A program made the position numbers and the translations under genes. Under the pieces are notes generated by a model. That model was not told where the DNA came from. It did not search any database and was given only the letters and a program-made list of their open reading frames with translations. Shown one piece after another: positions 43,967-57,828 of a DNA stretch of 64,000 bases. Within the stretch, counting starts at the first letter, position 1. Each line of letters starts with the position of its first letter. The DNA is from Streptomyces kaniharaensis (lineage in GTDB: Bacteria; Actinomycetota; Actinomycetes; Streptomycetales; Streptomycetaceae), in the NCBI RefSeq assembly GCF_009569385.1, contig NZ_WBOF01000001.1, forward strand, positions 2,800,001-2,864,000. The letters run 5' to 3'.

Positions 43967-44204
43967 CAGCGGATTCCCCTTCCCGTGCAGGACCACCGGA
44001 GCCGCCAGCCTACTGCGGTGGATCCGGCGGCGGGCGCTCTCTCCACCGTCGTTCCTGCCCCCCGTTCCCGCCGGGAACACCGCGTACCGCCGACCGCGCC
44101 CCACCGCGTACGGCCCACCCGAAGTGCCATCGGACAAATCAGGATGCATGATCAGCATTCAGGTGGATATGTGCATAAGGGACGCCACCCAGGAGGAGAG
44201 ACTC

Positions 44205-45002
44205 GTGACCCGTTTGGACTCAGCTCGTGAGACCGCCGCCAAGACCCGGGACACCGCCGCGCACCTCGCGGACGGCGCGAAGCAGCGTCTGGGCCCGGCC
44301 CTGGACACCGTGGGGCCGAAGGCCGCCCAGGCCGCCCACAGCCTCCGCGTCCAGTACGACCGGCACCTCGCCCCACAGATCGGTCACGCCTTCGCCAGCC
44401 TGCCGCCCGACGCCCAGCAGAACGCCCTGAAGGCGCTCCACCGGGCGCAGGAGGCCGCCCTGGCAGCCCGCCTGTCCGCCACCCGCGCCGCCGACCAGGC
44501 GCGCTCCACGGTCGGCCCCAGGGTCGCCCAGGCCGTCGAGGACGCCCGCGCCGCCGTCGTCCCGGTCGCGCAGGAGGCCCAGACCCGGGGCGCCGCCGCG
44601 ATCACCGCCCTGCACGGCCATGTGACCTCCGCCGAGATCAGCGACCTCGCCGCGCGGAACATCAGGAAGGAGCAGCGCAACGGCTGGGCCGCCGGTCTCG
44701 CCGTAGCCGGCGCCGTGGCGATCGGCAGCGGTGTCCTGGCCTGGCAGTGGTGGCGGCGGCACAGCAACCCGGAGTGGCTGGTCGAGCCCCCGGCCCCGCA
44801 GGGGTCCCAGCCGGCCGGCGCCCACGCCACGGGCACCACCCCGGCGCCCGTGAACGGCTCCGGTCCCGAGGACGCCGCCGCCGAGCCCGAGCCGAAGCCG
44901 GAGTCCCGGGCCGAGACCTCCACCCCCAAGCCCGGTTCCCCGCCCGGCAGGCCCGCCGACGACGACCGCCCGAAGCCGCACGACCCGCGCAAGCCGCACT
45001 GA
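44205..45002 (+). CDS. DUF5324-family protein
   Basis: 265-aa protein of unknown function found in streptomycetes. The N-terminal 165 residues are amphipathic helices rich in Ala, with YtxH- or apolipoprotein-like spacing (RLDSARETAAKTRDTAAHLA, AQEAALAARLSATRAADQAR). One membrane helix lies at about 165-183 (WAAGLAVAGAVAIGSGVLAW), followed by WRRHSNPEWLV and a Pro/Glu/Lys-rich disordered tail. GTG at 44205 has AGGAGGAGAG upstream. Single gene ending at a strong hairpin. A structural or stress role at the membrane is a guess; nothing catalytic is visible. Confidence 0.82.
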   Translation: MTRLDSARETAAKTRDTAAHLADGAKQRLGPALDTVGPKAAQAAHSLRVQYDRHLAPQIGHAFASLPPDAQQNALKALHRAQEAALAARLSATRAADQARSTVGPRVAQAVEDARAAVVPVAQEAQTRGAAAITALHGHVTSAEISDLAARNIRKEQRNGWAAGLAVAGAVAIGSGVLAWQWWRRHSNPEWLVEPPAPQGSQPAGAHATGTTPAPVNGSGPEDAAAEPEPKPESRAETSTPKPGSPPGRPADDDRPKPHDPRKPH

Positions 45003-45027
45003 CGGGACTCGCCGCACCCACCGCACG

Positions 45028-45076
45028 AAAAAGCCGATCGGCCGCTGACCGGAACTCAGGTCAGCGGCCGATCGGC
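45028..45076. terminator. Bidirectional terminator between DUF5324 and tRNA-Ala
   Basis: Perfect 18-bp inverted repeat (45033-45050 with 45059-45076), 8-base loop. AAAAA at 45028-45032 supplies a U tract for the minus-strand tRNA-Ala transcript. Confidence 0.9.
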
Positions 45077-45098
45077 GACTGCTACGAACTACGAGGTG

Positions 45099-45171
45099 TG
45101 GAGCATAGGAGACTCGAACTCCTGACATCTGCCTTGCAAAGGCAGCGCTCTACCAACTGAGCTAATGCCCC
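45099..45171 (-). tRNA. tRNA-Ala (anticodon TGC)
   Basis: 73-nt cloverleaf. Acceptor GGGGCAT pairs with ATGCTCC; D arm GCTCAGTTGGTAGAGC; anticodon stem CTGCC/GGCAG with loop TTTGCAA (anticodon TGC); T arm AGGAGTTCGAGTCTCCT; discriminator A. CCA not encoded. Confidence 0.97.
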
Positions 45172-45341
45172 TCGACGGCACCGCGCGCGTGCCAACGGGC
45201 ACTAGCGTACCGGGTTCCGGCGCGTTTCCCAGCGCCTTCCCCTGAAGGAGCCGGGCCGGTCCGGTCGGGATGACCGGGCCGGCCGGCCCGGGAGGCGCGT
45301 ACGGCGCCCCCGAAGATCGTCGATCGTCAGATCGTCCGGGC

Positions 45342-45470
45342 TCAGCGACCGGCCGGAACCGGGTCGGTGGCCTCGGTCCACAGGTCCTGCTCGGCACGGT
45401 CCGCCTGGACCTGACGGTAGACAAAGAAGCCGCCGAGGGCGACCAGGGCGACCAGGAGAAGCTTCTTCAC
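45342..45470 (-). CDS. DLW-39 family small protein
   Basis: 42-aa protein consisting of one hydrophobic N-terminal segment (KKLLLVALVALGGFFVYRQV) and the conserved tail QADRAEQDLWTEATDPVPAG, which contains the DLW motif that names the family. Family members are found throughout actinobacteria between tRNA genes and gyrA; no function is known. GTG at 45470 is preceded by AGGACGAGG. Its single helix and charged C-terminus suggest a small membrane-tethered peptide. Confidence 0.88.
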   Translation of the reverse strand: MKKLLLVALVALGGFFVYRQVQADRAEQDLWTEATDPVPAGR

Positions 45471-45778
45471 CGCGGGACCTCGTCCTTCTTGCGTAAGTGG
45501 ACTCAAGAGCCGTGCTCCGGCCGGACTGACCGGGCCGACGAGTCCAGATGTGTTTCCAACGCCAACGGGGCGGCCGGTGCCAGACTGCCCTTGCGGCCGA
45601 TGATACACACCGGTGTCCCAATCGTGACCAGCCACCGCTGCCTTCAACCCGGCGGTCCGAGCGGAGGATTGACGCCGCACCTCATGCCGGCGGGCCGGGC
45701 GGGCGCCGGGCCGCCCGGGGCCGGGGTCCGGAAACGACGAGGGGCCCGGAATGAATCACTCCGGGCCCCTCGTGGAGG
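45471..45778. other. 308-base gap between DLW-39 and tRNA-Ile
   Basis: Holds the promoter side of DLW-39 and the 3' hairpin of the second tRNA-Ile (45737-45773). No gene seen. Confidence 0.5.
45737..45773 (-). terminator. Hairpin after the downstream tRNA-Ile
   Basis: 14-bp inverted repeat (45737-45750 with 45760-45773), 9-base loop, six bases after the tRNA 3' end on the minus strand, followed by TCGTTTCC. Confidence 0.75.
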
Positions 45779-45852
45779 TGGGCCTAACAGGACTTGAACC
45801 TGTGGCCTCTTCCTTATCAGGGAAGCGCTCTAACCGTCTGAGCTATAGGCCC
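45779..45852 (-). tRNA. tRNA-Ile (anticodon GAT), second copy
   Basis: 74-nt cloverleaf. Acceptor GGGCCTA/TAGGCCC, D arm GCTCAGACGGTTAGAGC, anticodon loop CTGATAA (GAT) on stem CTTCC/GGAAG, T arm ACAGGTTCAAGTCCTGT, discriminator A. Identical to the copy at 45941-46014. Confidence 0.97.
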
Positions 45853-45899
45853 CTGCCACACGGAGAGATTACCGGAACCTGCCCGAAGTGCGAAAACAT

Positions 45900-45934
45900 C
45901 GAAGGGCCCGGAGTGGATCACTCCGAGCCCTTCG
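45900..45934 (-). terminator. Hairpin between the two tRNA-Ile genes
   Basis: 15-bp inverted repeat with one G-T pair (45900-45914 with 45920-45934), 5-base loop. Its sequence resembles the hairpin at 45737-45773, so gene plus hairpin look duplicated as a unit. Confidence 0.65.
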
Positions 45935-45940
45935 CGGTGG

Positions 45941-46014
45941 TGGGCCTAACAGGACTTGAACCTGTGGCCTCTTCCTTATCAGGGAAGCGCTCTAACCGTC
46001 TGAGCTATAGGCCC
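45941..46014 (-). tRNA. tRNA-Ile (anticodon GAT), first copy
   Basis: Same 74-nt sequence as 45779-45852. It starts only 17 bases after the stop of the cyclopropane synthase-like gene on the same strand, so it may be co-transcribed with it or use a promoter inside that gene. Confidence 0.97.
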
Positions 46015-46030
46015 TCGCCGCACTGAAAGA

Positions 46031-47437
46031 TTAGCGGACCGACGGCCGATCTCCCAAATCCGAACCGGAGGGGGCCCCGGCCGAGGTCGCGACGGGGACT
46101 CCGGCGGCCGGCCGGGGCGCTCCCGCGGCCCGGGGCAGCAGCCACTCCTCGCGGGTGGCGGGGAGTCCGGCCACGCCCTCCTCGGTGCTGCGGACGGCGA
46201 GGATCTGGTTGACCCCGATCCGGTTCTGCTCGAAGGCCAGCGCACAGGCGGACATGTATAGCCGCCAGACCCGGGCCCGGCCGCGGCCGACCAGCCTGAC
46301 CGCCTCCATCCAGTGCGCCTCCAGGTTGGCCATCCACTCGCGCAGCGTCAGCCCGTAGTGCTCGCGGAGCGACTCGAGGTCCCGTACCTCGAAGCCGGCC
46401 TCCTCCAGCCGGGCCACGGTGGAACCGACGGGGGAGAGCTCGCCGTCCGGGAAGACGTAGCGGTCGATGAACGGGCTGGGGCGGTGCAGCTCGCCCGCGT
46501 GCTCGGGGCGGCGGGCGATCTGGTGGTTGAGCAGGCGGCCGCCGGGCACCAGCAGCCGGTACAGGCCCCGGGCGTAGACCCGGTACTGCTCGGCGCCGAC
46601 GTGCTCGGCCATCCCGACGCTGGAGATCGCGTCGAACGGGCCGTCGGCGATCTCCCGGTAGTCCTGGAGCCGGACCTCCACCCGGTCGGCCAGCCCGGCC
46701 TCCTCGACCCGGGCGCGGGCCAGCGCGACCTGCTCCCTGGAGATGGAGACGCCGACCGCGGTGACGCCGTAGTGCCGGGCCGCGTGCAGCAGCAGCGATC
46801 CCCAGCCGCAGCCGACGTCGAGCAGGCGCATCCCGGGCCGCAGGCCGAGCTTGCGGCAGATCAGGTCGAGCTTGGCCTCCTGGGCGGCCTCCAGGCTCTT
46901 CGCCCCGGGCGTCCAGTAGGCGCACGAGTAGACCATGGACGGGCCGAGCACGAGCTCGTAGAAGTCGTTCCCGACGTCGTAGTGGTGGCTGATGGCCGCG
47001 CGGTCCCGGCTGCGGCTGTGCAGCCGTCCGCGGCCCGTCCCCGCCTCTTCGGGAGGCGGGGTGGGCCGGGGGCCCAGCGCACCGGCCCGCAGGGCGGCGG
47101 CGAGGACCCGGCGGCCCGTGGCGCCGAGCACGTCGCGCGGGCCGAGGTGCAGCCGGCGGATCTCCGGGCGCTCGGCGAACCGGGCGACGGCCGTGAGCAC
47201 CTCGTAGAGGTCACTGCCGGGGGCGATCTCCAGGTCCCCCGAGACGTACGCGCGGGCCAGGCCCAGCTCGCCCGGCTGCCAGAGCAGGCGGCGCAGGGCG
47301 CGGCGGTTGCGCAGGACGATCGCGGGCGCGCCGGGCGGCCCGGCGGTGCTGCCGTCCCAGACCTGCACCCGCAGCGGTACCGGAACCCCGAGCAGCCCCT
47401 CCAGGGCCTCGACCAGGTGACCTGCGAGCTGAGCCAT
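46031..47437 (-). CDS. Cyclopropane-fatty-acyl-phospholipid synthase-family SAM methyltransferase
   Basis: 468-aa enzyme of the CFA synthase/mycolic-acid methyltransferase family, which adds a methylene or methyl group from SAM to unsaturated acyl chains of phospholipids. The N-terminal 130 residues form the non-catalytic lipid-binding part (VPVPLRVQVWDGSTAGPPGA, LARAYVSGDLEI). The catalytic part has SHHYDVGNDFYELVLG, YSCAYW, SAM motif LLDVGCGWGSLLLHAARHYG, and SSVGMAEHVGAEQYRVY. ATG at 47437 with GGAGG upstream is preferred to earlier ATGs. The Ala/Pro-rich C-terminus is poorly conserved. It separates the tRNA-Ile pair from the DUF3566-gyrA block, so it may be an insertion in that order. Confidence 0.88.
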   Translation of the reverse strand: MAQLAGHLVEALEGLLGVPVPLRVQVWDGSTAGPPGAPAIVLRNRRALRRLLWQPGELGLARAYVSGDLEIAPGSDLYEVLTAVARFAERPEIRRLHLGPRDVLGATGRRVLAAALRAGALGPRPTPPPEEAGTGRGRLHSRSRDRAAISHHYDVGNDFYELVLGPSMVYSCAYWTPGAKSLEAAQEAKLDLICRKLGLRPGMRLLDVGCGWGSLLLHAARHYGVTAVGVSISREQVALARARVEEAGLADRVEVRLQDYREIADGPFDAISSVGMAEHVGAEQYRVYARGLYRLLVPGGRLLNHQIARRPEHAGELHRPSPFIDRYVFPDGELSPVGSTVARLEEAGFEVRDLESLREHYGLTLREWMANLEAHWMEAVRLVGRGRARVWRLYMSACALAFEQNRIGVNQILAVRSTEEGVAGLPATREEWLLPRAAGAPRPAAGVPVATSAGAPSGSDLGDRPSVR

Positions 47438-47599
47438 TGAGCGCGCCTCCGTCCAGTCGTCCGGCATGGCCCGGGCTCGGGCCGGGGGGCGGCCTGCGGC
47501 ACTCCCTGGCACGGAACGGGCGGCACCCAGCTAATCCCACGGCGGCCGACCCGATTCGGGGTGGCACGCCGCGAGGAGCCGGCTGTCACCCGAATGCTG

Positions 47600-47636
47600 A
47601 CGGGCCCCGCAGGCTGCAACAGCCTGCGGGGCCCGT
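47600..47636. terminator. Hairpin between DUF3566 and the cyclopropane synthase-like gene
   Basis: Perfect 17-bp inverted repeat (47600-47616 with 47620-47636), 3-base loop. It ends the gyrB-gyrA-DUF3566 transcript, 51 bases after the DUF3566 stop. Confidence 0.85.
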
Positions 47637-47687
47637 ACATTCCGTCCGTGGACAGCGGTCTGACCTCGGGTCAGGATCCGGCCGGGA

Positions 47688-48428
47688 TCAGTCCTCCTCG
47701 GCCAGGGTCAGCTCGACGCCGCCGGTGAAGCCGGCCGCGGCGTTGTAGATGAACGCGGAGAGCGTGGACAGCGCGGTCAGCAGCACGATGTCCACCACAC
47801 CGATCAGCGTGGTGAAGGTCATCACCTTGCCGAAGCCGATGTAGTCCATGAGGTTGAGGCCGCCGTTGCTGTCCGAGCCGGTGACGTCCTTGAGGGTCTT
47901 GGACAGCGAGTCGAAGACGCCGAGCGAGTCCAGCGTCATCCACAGCACCGCCGCGGCCACGATGATGATGATCCCGACCGCCACCGACAGCAGGAAGCTG
48001 ACCTTCATCACGGACCACGGGTCGACCTTGGTCACCCGCAGCCGGGCCTTGCGGGTGCGGCCCAGGCCACCGGGGCCGCCGCCGGTGGAGGGGGTCCCGG
48101 AGGGCCGGCGCGCGGCCCCGGGGACGGGCGTGCCGCCGGCCGGGGTGTTGCCGCCGGTCCGGGTGCCCCGGGCCGGGGTCGGCTGACCCTTGGAGTAGGT
48201 GGTCGGCTGCGAGAACCCGCCGGACCCGGGGGCCGGGGTGCTCGGCGGCGGGGGCGTCTGACCGCCCAAGGTCGCGCCGCTCTGGCCCGCCCCGCCGACC
48301 GGCGGCATCACCGAGGTGGACGCGGCCGGGTGTTCGGCCGGCGGCTGCGGCACGCCGTACCCGCCCCCGCCCTGCGCGCCCGGACGGCCGCCGGAGGCTC
48401 CTCCCGCAGCACCCGTGGCTCCACTCAC
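47688..48428 (-). CDS. DUF3566-domain transmembrane protein
   Basis: 246-aa membrane protein encoded downstream of gyrA in most actinobacteria. The first 120 residues are a Gly/Pro/Thr-rich disordered cytosolic tail. The DUF3566 core (about 125-246) starts with KARLRVTKVDPWSVMKVSFL, has helix one (SVAVGIIIIVAAAVLWMTLD), a loop with GVFDSLSKTLKDVTGSD, helix two (LIGVVDIVLLTALSTLSAFI), and YNAAAGFTGGVELTLAEED at the end. Function unknown; the genomic tie to gyrase is the main clue. GTG at 48428 has GGGAGGACC just upstream. Confidence 0.92.
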   Translation of the reverse strand: MSGATGAAGGASGGRPGAQGGGGYGVPQPPAEHPAASTSVMPPVGGAGQSGATLGGQTPPPPSTPAPGSGGFSQPTTYSKGQPTPARGTRTGGNTPAGGTPVPGAARRPSGTPSTGGGPGGLGRTRKARLRVTKVDPWSVMKVSFLLSVAVGIIIIVAAAVLWMTLDSLGVFDSLSKTLKDVTGSDSNGGLNLMDYIGFGKVMTFTTLIGVVDIVLLTALSTLSAFIYNAAAGFTGGVELTLAEED

Positions 48429-48579
48429 CTGGTCCTCCCGCACTTCCCACCAGAGCGGCGGAACCGCCCTGCTTCGTCACTCGACATCCAGCGCCCGGCG
48501 GGATTGCCCGGAACTGGTCGGCGGCCGGTGCCGCCCCGCCCCCTACTGGGGACGCAGCGGCACCGGCCCACGGTTCGGC

Positions 48580-51192
<2,613 letters not shown>

Positions 51193-51247
51193 TGGTGGTC
51201 AGTTTCCTTTCACGCGGACTGGTACGTGCGGCTGCCGGTCGGCGGCG

Positions 51248-53350
<2,103 letters not shown>

Positions 53351-53538
53351 TCAGTCTACCGGTACGACTGACAGAGATGGGCGTTTGGCAGCCCTTGAGG
53401 GCAGATACGCCGCCCTGAATCCCCTCTGCACATGTCCCGATACTCGACCCGGGGGCACAGAGCGCCTGGAAGGGCCGTCAGGGGTTCCGGAAGATCGCGG
53501 TCCGCCCAGGCCCGTTCAACGCCCGGCCGGCACGGCGG

Positions 53539-54078
53539 TCAGCCCCAGGTGTCGCCCGGGCCCTTGCTGCCCGGCGCACGCAGCCGGCCGTAGCCGCGGG
53601 CGGGCGCTGCCGGGCCCAGCACCTTGATGCTGCGGACCGTGCCGTGGCCCAGCTCGTGGTTCAGCCGTGCCACCAACTGTCGTGCCAACCAGCGTAGTTG
53701 AGTGGCCCAGGCGGTGGAGTCGCACTGCACGGTGAGCACCGCCGCCTGGTCGTCGTAGGAGGAGGGCTGGCAGTGCGCGGCGATGTCCGGGCCGACGATC
53801 TGGCTCCACCGGCCCATCACCCCGCCGACCGCGGCCGAGGACTCCCAGCCCCGCTCGGTCAGCAGTCGGTTCAGCGCCGCTCCCAGCGGGACCGGGTCCC
53901 GGCCGTCCGAGCGGGCCCCGCTGCGCAGGCCGTGGCGCTTCGCCTCGCGCTTCTCCCGGACCTGCTCGCCGCGCTCGCGCGCCTGCGCCCGGGCGGCCCG
54001 CAGCGCCGAGCGGGCGAGGTCGGCGCCGGTCAGCTCCGCGCCGCGGGGCTGCGGGGAGGACTCGACCGGCTCACTCAC
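53539..54078 (-). CDS. DUF721 (DciA-like) protein
   Basis: 179-aa protein between recF and gyrB. The N-terminal third is charged and helical (ADLARSALRAARAQARERGE). The DUF721 domain (about 75-160) reads LGAALNRLLTERGWESSAAV, GGVMGRWSQIVGPDIAAHCQ and TAWATQLRWLARQLVARLN. DUF721 proteins include DciA, the ancestral bacterial loader of the replicative helicase DnaB (established), which fits the position beside dnaA and dnaN. Whether this member loads helicase is inferred. GTG at 54078 has AAGGAGAT upstream. A DnaA box lies 23 bases before the start. Confidence 0.9.
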   Translation of the reverse strand: MSEPVESSPQPRGAELTGADLARSALRAARAQARERGEQVREKREAKRHGLRSGARSDGRDPVPLGAALNRLLTERGWESSAAVGGVMGRWSQIVGPDIAAHCQPSSYDDQAAVLTVQCDSTAWATQLRWLARQLVARLNHELGHGTVRSIKVLGPAAPARGYGRLRAPGSKGPGDTWG

Positions 54079-54100
54079 GGCGATCTCCTTTTCCCCAGCC

Positions 54101-54109
54101 TGTGGACAA
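54101..54109 (-). promoter_or_regulatory. Single DnaA box between recF and DUF721
   Basis: Inverted TTGTCCACA, the form preferred by Streptomyces DnaA, 23 bases upstream of the DUF721 start. Could tie DUF721 expression to DnaA. Confidence 0.55.
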
Positions 54110-54209
54110 CGGTCGCGGATGCGCGCGCCGGTGAACGGTCCAGCGTACGGGAGCGGTCGGACGTCCGGGATCCGCGGGACGGCGGGGATTCCCGGAGGTT
54201 CGGTGAGGC

Positions 54210-55343
54210 TCAGGCGTCGATCCTGCGGACGGCGCCGTCGGCGACCGCGAACCGGGCTCCGGCCAGCGCCTTCGGCACGTCGTCGGCGACCGCCGCGGTC
54301 ACCAGGACCTGCTCGCCGTCGGCCACCAGTTCGGCCAGCCGGTCCCGGCGGGCCGCGTCCAGCTCGGCGAACACGTCGTCCAGGATCAGCACCGGCTCGC
54401 CGCCGTCGGCACGCAGCAGCTCGTACGAGGCCAGGCGCAGCGCGAGCGCGTACGACCAGGACTCGCCGTGGCTGGCGTAGCCCTTGGCGGGCAGCGGGCC
54501 GAGCTTGAGCACCAGCTCGTCGCGGTGCGGGCCGACCAGGGTGATCCCGCGCTCGACCTCCTGCCGGCGGACCGCCTGCAGGGCCTGAAGCAGCTGCTCC
54601 TCGGCCTGTTCGCGGCTGGTCGGCAGCTCGCCCTCGAAGGAGCTGCGGTACTCCAGCGCGGTCTCGCCGCCGCCGGGCGCCAGTTGACCGTACGCGGCGG
54701 CCACCAGCGGCTGCAGGGCGGCCACCAGCTGGATCCGGAACGCCGTCAACTCGGCTCCGGCGCGGGCCAGATGACCGTCCCACACCTCCAGGGTGGAGAG
54801 GTCGGCGCCCTTGCCGCCGCCGGCCCGGCGGGCCATCGCGGCGGTCTTCAGCAGGGCGTTGCGCTGCTTCAGCACCCGCTCGTAGTCCTGCCGGACGCCG
54901 GCCAGGCGGGGCGCGCGGGCGGTCAGCAGCTCGTCCAGGAAGCGGCGGCGCTCGCCCGGGTCGCCCTTGACCAGGCTGAGGTCCTCGGGGGCGAACAGGA
55001 CGGTGCGCAGCAGGCCCAGCACGTCGCGCGGGCGGACGTTGTCGGAGCGGTTGATCCGGGCCCGGTTCGCCTTGCCCGGGGTGAGCTCCAGCTCGATCAG
55101 GGTGGACCGGCCGCGGTCCACCACGGAGGTGCGGATCACCGCCCGCTCGGCGCCCAGCCGGATCAGCGGGGCGTCGGTGGCCACCCGGTGGCTGCCCAGG
55201 GTGGCGACGTAGCCGATCGCCTCGACCAGGTTGGTCTTGCCCTGGCCGTTGGGACCGACGAAGGCCGTCACGCCCGGGTCGAGGGGGACCTCGGCCCGGG
55301 CGTACGACCGGAAGTCGGCGAGCGACAGATGCGCGACGTGCAT
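54210..55343 (-). CDS. recF: DNA replication and repair protein RecF
   Basis: 377-aa SMC-like ATPase that helps load RecA at gaps and assists fork restart. Motifs: [20 protein letters not shown], Walker [17 protein letters not shown], the arm region (about 140-240), signature [15 protein letters not shown], and Walker [18 protein letters not shown] with the D-loop. ATG at 55343. It sits in the standard dnaA-dnaN-gnd-recF-DUF721-gyrB-gyrA order of streptomycetes, 55 bases after gnd on the same strand. Confidence 0.97.
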   Translation of the reverse strand: MHVAHLSLADFRSYARAEVPLDPGVTAFVGPNGQGKTNLVEAIGYVATLGSHRVATDAPLIRLGAERAVIRTSVVDRGRSTLIELELTPGKANRARINRSDNVRPRDVLGLLRTVLFAPEDLSLVKGDPGERRRFLDELLTARAPRLAGVRQDYERVLKQRNALLKTAAMARRAGGGKGADLSTLEVWDGHLARAGAELTAFRIQLVAALQPLVAAAYGQLAPGGGETALEYRSSFEGELPTSREQAEEQLLQALQAVRRQEVERGITLVGPHRDELVLKLGPLPAKGYASHGESWSYALALRLASYELLRADGGEPVLILDDVFAELDAARRDRLAELVADGEQVLVTAAVADDVPKALAGARFAVADGAVRRIDA

Positions 55344-55398
55344 GGCTGTGGACTGCGCTCGCCTTCTGTGGAAAACCCGGCGCGGTGCCGGTGGGGGA

Positions 55399-56274
55399 CT
55401 ACTTCGACTCGACCGCGTGGCCGCCGAACTGGTTGCGCAGCGCGGCGATCATCTTCATCTGCGGCGAGTCCTCCTGGCGGGAGGCGAAGCGGGCGAACAG
55501 CGAGGCGGTGATCGCCGGCAGCGGCACGGCGTGGTCGATCGCGGCCTCGACGGTCCAGCGGCCCTCGCCGGAGTCGGCGGCCCAGCCGCGCAGCTTGGCC
55601 AGGTGCTCGTCCTCGTCCAGCGCCCGGACGGCCAGGTCCAGCAGCCAGGAACGGATGACCGTGCCCTCCTGCCAGCTGCGGAAGACCTCGCGCACGTCGG
55701 TGACCTCGGGGGCGGCCTCCAGCAGCTCCCAGCCCTCGGCGAAGGCCTGCATCATCGCGTACTCGATGCCGTTGTGGACCATCTTGGCGAAGTGGCCGGC
55801 GCCCACCGCACCCGCGTGCACCGAGCCGAACTCGCCCTCGGGCTTGAGCGCGTCGAAGACCGGCTGGACGCGGGCGACGTGCTCGGCGTCGCCGCCGTAC
55901 ATCAGGGCGTAGCCGTTCTCCAGGCCCCAGACGCCGCCGGAGACGCCGCAGTCGACGAAGCCGATGCCCTTGGCGGCCAGTGCCTCGGCGTGCTTGACGT
56001 CGTCGGTCCAGCGGGAGTTGCCGCCGTCGACCACGACGTCGCCGGGGGAGAGCAGCTCGGCGAGCTCGTCGACGGTCGCCTGGGTGGCGGCGCCGGCCGG
56101 GACCATCACCCAGACCACGCGCGGGCCCTGGAGCTTGGTGACGAGCTCCTGGAGGCTCTCGACGTCGGAGATGTCCGGGTTGCGGTCGTAGCCGATGACG
56201 GTGTGGCCGGCGCGGCGGATCCGCTCGCGCATGTTGCCGCCCATCTTGCCGAGACCGATGAGGCCGAGCTCCAT
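55399..56274 (-). CDS. gnd: 6-phosphogluconate dehydrogenase, short (NAD-type) form
   Basis: 291-aa oxidative decarboxylase of the pentose phosphate route (6-phosphogluconate to ribulose-5-phosphate). The short length marks the GntZ/YqeC-like NAD-preferring group. Rossmann start [46 protein letters not shown] (substrate loop), and [20 protein letters not shown] with catalytic Lys and substrate-binding residues. ATG at 56274 has AAGGA nearby; the longer reading from 56328 is less likely. Its insertion between dnaN and recF is characteristic of streptomycetes. Why it is kept there is unknown. Confidence 0.95.
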   Translation of the reverse strand: MELGLIGLGKMGGNMRERIRRAGHTVIGYDRNPDISDVESLQELVTKLQGPRVVWVMVPAGAATQATVDELAELLSPGDVVVDGGNSRWTDDVKHAEALAAKGIGFVDCGVSGGVWGLENGYALMYGGDAEHVARVQPVFDALKPEGEFGSVHAGAVGAGHFAKMVHNGIEYAMMQAFAEGWELLEAAPEVTDVREVFRSWQEGTVIRSWLLDLAVRALDEDEHLAKLRGWAADSGEGRWTVEAAIDHAVPLPAITASLFARFASRQEDSPQMKMIAALRNQFGGHAVESK

Positions 56275-56515
56275 GACCAAGTCCTTACCTGTGGTGACGT
56301 GCCTGCCGGCGGCGCCGTTGCCGCACACACCCTGAGCCTACGCGCTGGGGAGACGGGGCCTCCCCCGGTCAAGCCCGACCGGGGGAGGCCGTCCACAGGC
56401 TGTGGGTACGGACTGTGGGTATCACAGTTCCGAGGTCGGCCGGAGAGGCTGACCGGCATGCGGAGTCCTGCGGGGGACGACCCCCACGCCCCCGGGATCA
56501 CGCCGGTCCCGAACG

Positions 56516-57646
56516 TCAGCCGGAGAGGCGGACCGGCATGATCAGGTACTGGTACGCCTTGTCCTCCTCGGCGTCCACCGAGGCCTTGCCGCTGAGGAGC
56601 GCGGGCTTGGTCGGGGTGGTGAAGCTCAGCTGGGCGTAGGCGGAGTCGATGGCCTTGAGGCCCTCCTCCAGGTAGCCCGGGTTGAAGGCGATCGAGATGT
56701 CGTCGCCCTCCAGGTCCGCGTCGATCCGCTCGGTGGCCTGGGCGTCGTCGCCCGAGCCTGCCTCCAGGGTGAGCACGCCCTGCTCGAAGCTGAGCCGGAC
56801 CGGGGTGTTGCGCTCGGCGACCAGCGAGACGCGCTTGAGCGCCTCCAGGAACGGCTGGGTCTGGATCGCGGCGACGGCGCTGAACTCGGTCGGGAAGAGG
56901 CTGCGGAACTTGGGGAACTCGCCCTCCAGCAGCCGCGTGGTGGTGCGGCGGCCGGCGCCCTCGAAACCGATCAGGCCCTCGCCCGCGCCACCCGAGGACA
57001 GCGCGATCGAGACGTTGTCACCGCTGCCCAGGGACTTGGCGATGTCCTGCAGGGTCTTGGCCGGGACGAGCGCGACGGCGGAGATGTCCGACTGCTCGGG
57101 CTTCCACAGCAGCTCGCGCACGGCGAAGCGGTAGCGGTCGGTGGCGGCCAGGGTGATCCGGTCGCCCTCGATCTCGACCCGGACGCCGGTGAGCACCGGG
57201 AGGGTGTCGTCGCGGCCGGCGGCCACGGCGGCCTGGCTGACCGCGGAGGCGAAGACGTCACCGGAGACGGTGCCGGTGGCGGTCGGCATCTGGGGCAGCG
57301 CCGGGTACTCGTCCACCGGCAGGGTGGGGAGGGTGAACCGGGAGCTGCCGCAGACCACGCTGACCCGCTGGCCGTCGGTGGAGATCTCCACAGGCCTGTT
57401 GGGAAGGTTCCGCGAGATGTCGTTCAGCAGGCGACCGGAGACCAGGACGGTGCCGGCCTCCTCGATGTCCGCCTCCAGCTCGACCCGGGCCGAGACCTCG
57501 TAGTCGAAGCCGGACAGGGCCAGGCTGCCCTCCTGTGCCGTCAGCAGCAGGCCGGCCAGCACCGGCACCGGCGGCCGTGCCGGGAGGCTGCGGGCAGCCC
57601 AGGCCACCGCCTCCGCGAGGACGTCACGCTCCACCCGGAACTTCAC
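56516..57646 (-). CDS. dnaN: DNA polymerase III beta sliding clamp
   Basis: 376-aa clamp that rings DNA and tethers replicative polymerase. Three structurally equivalent domains: domain I starts KFRVERDVLAEAVAWAARSL, domain II contains DTLPVLTGVRVEIEGDRITL and ATDRYRFAVREL, and domain III has SLVAERNTPVRLSFEQGVLT and ends KAYQYLIMPVRLSG with the binding-pocket MPVRL. GTG at 57646 has GGAGG ten bases upstream. Separated from dnaA by oriC, both on the minus strand. Confidence 0.97.
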   Translation of the reverse strand: MKFRVERDVLAEAVAWAARSLPARPPVPVLAGLLLTAQEGSLALSGFDYEVSARVELEADIEEAGTVLVSGRLLNDISRNLPNRPVEISTDGQRVSVVCGSSRFTLPTLPVDEYPALPQMPTATGTVSGDVFASAVSQAAVAAGRDDTLPVLTGVRVEIEGDRITLAATDRYRFAVRELLWKPEQSDISAVALVPAKTLQDIAKSLGSGDNVSIALSSGGAGEGLIGFEGAGRRTTTRLLEGEFPKFRSLFPTEFSAVAAIQTQPFLEALKRVSLVAERNTPVRLSFEQGVLTLEAGSGDDAQATERIDADLEGDDISIAFNPGYLEEGLKAIDSAYAQLSFTTPTKPALLSGKASVDAEEDKAYQYLIMPVRLSG

Positions 57647-57828
57647 CGGTAACCGCCTCCTGGATCGAGCGCTCCCGCTCGCACTCTGGTTCGTCTGATC
57701 TTGATCGTCGGTTCGGCTGTCCGCCGAGCTCTGCCACTCCGCTTCCAGTCGCCGAGGACAGTCTGACGTACTCCACCGACAGACGGGGCAGACGGGCGGA
57801 AGCAACCCGAACAGATGTCGGTGATCCG

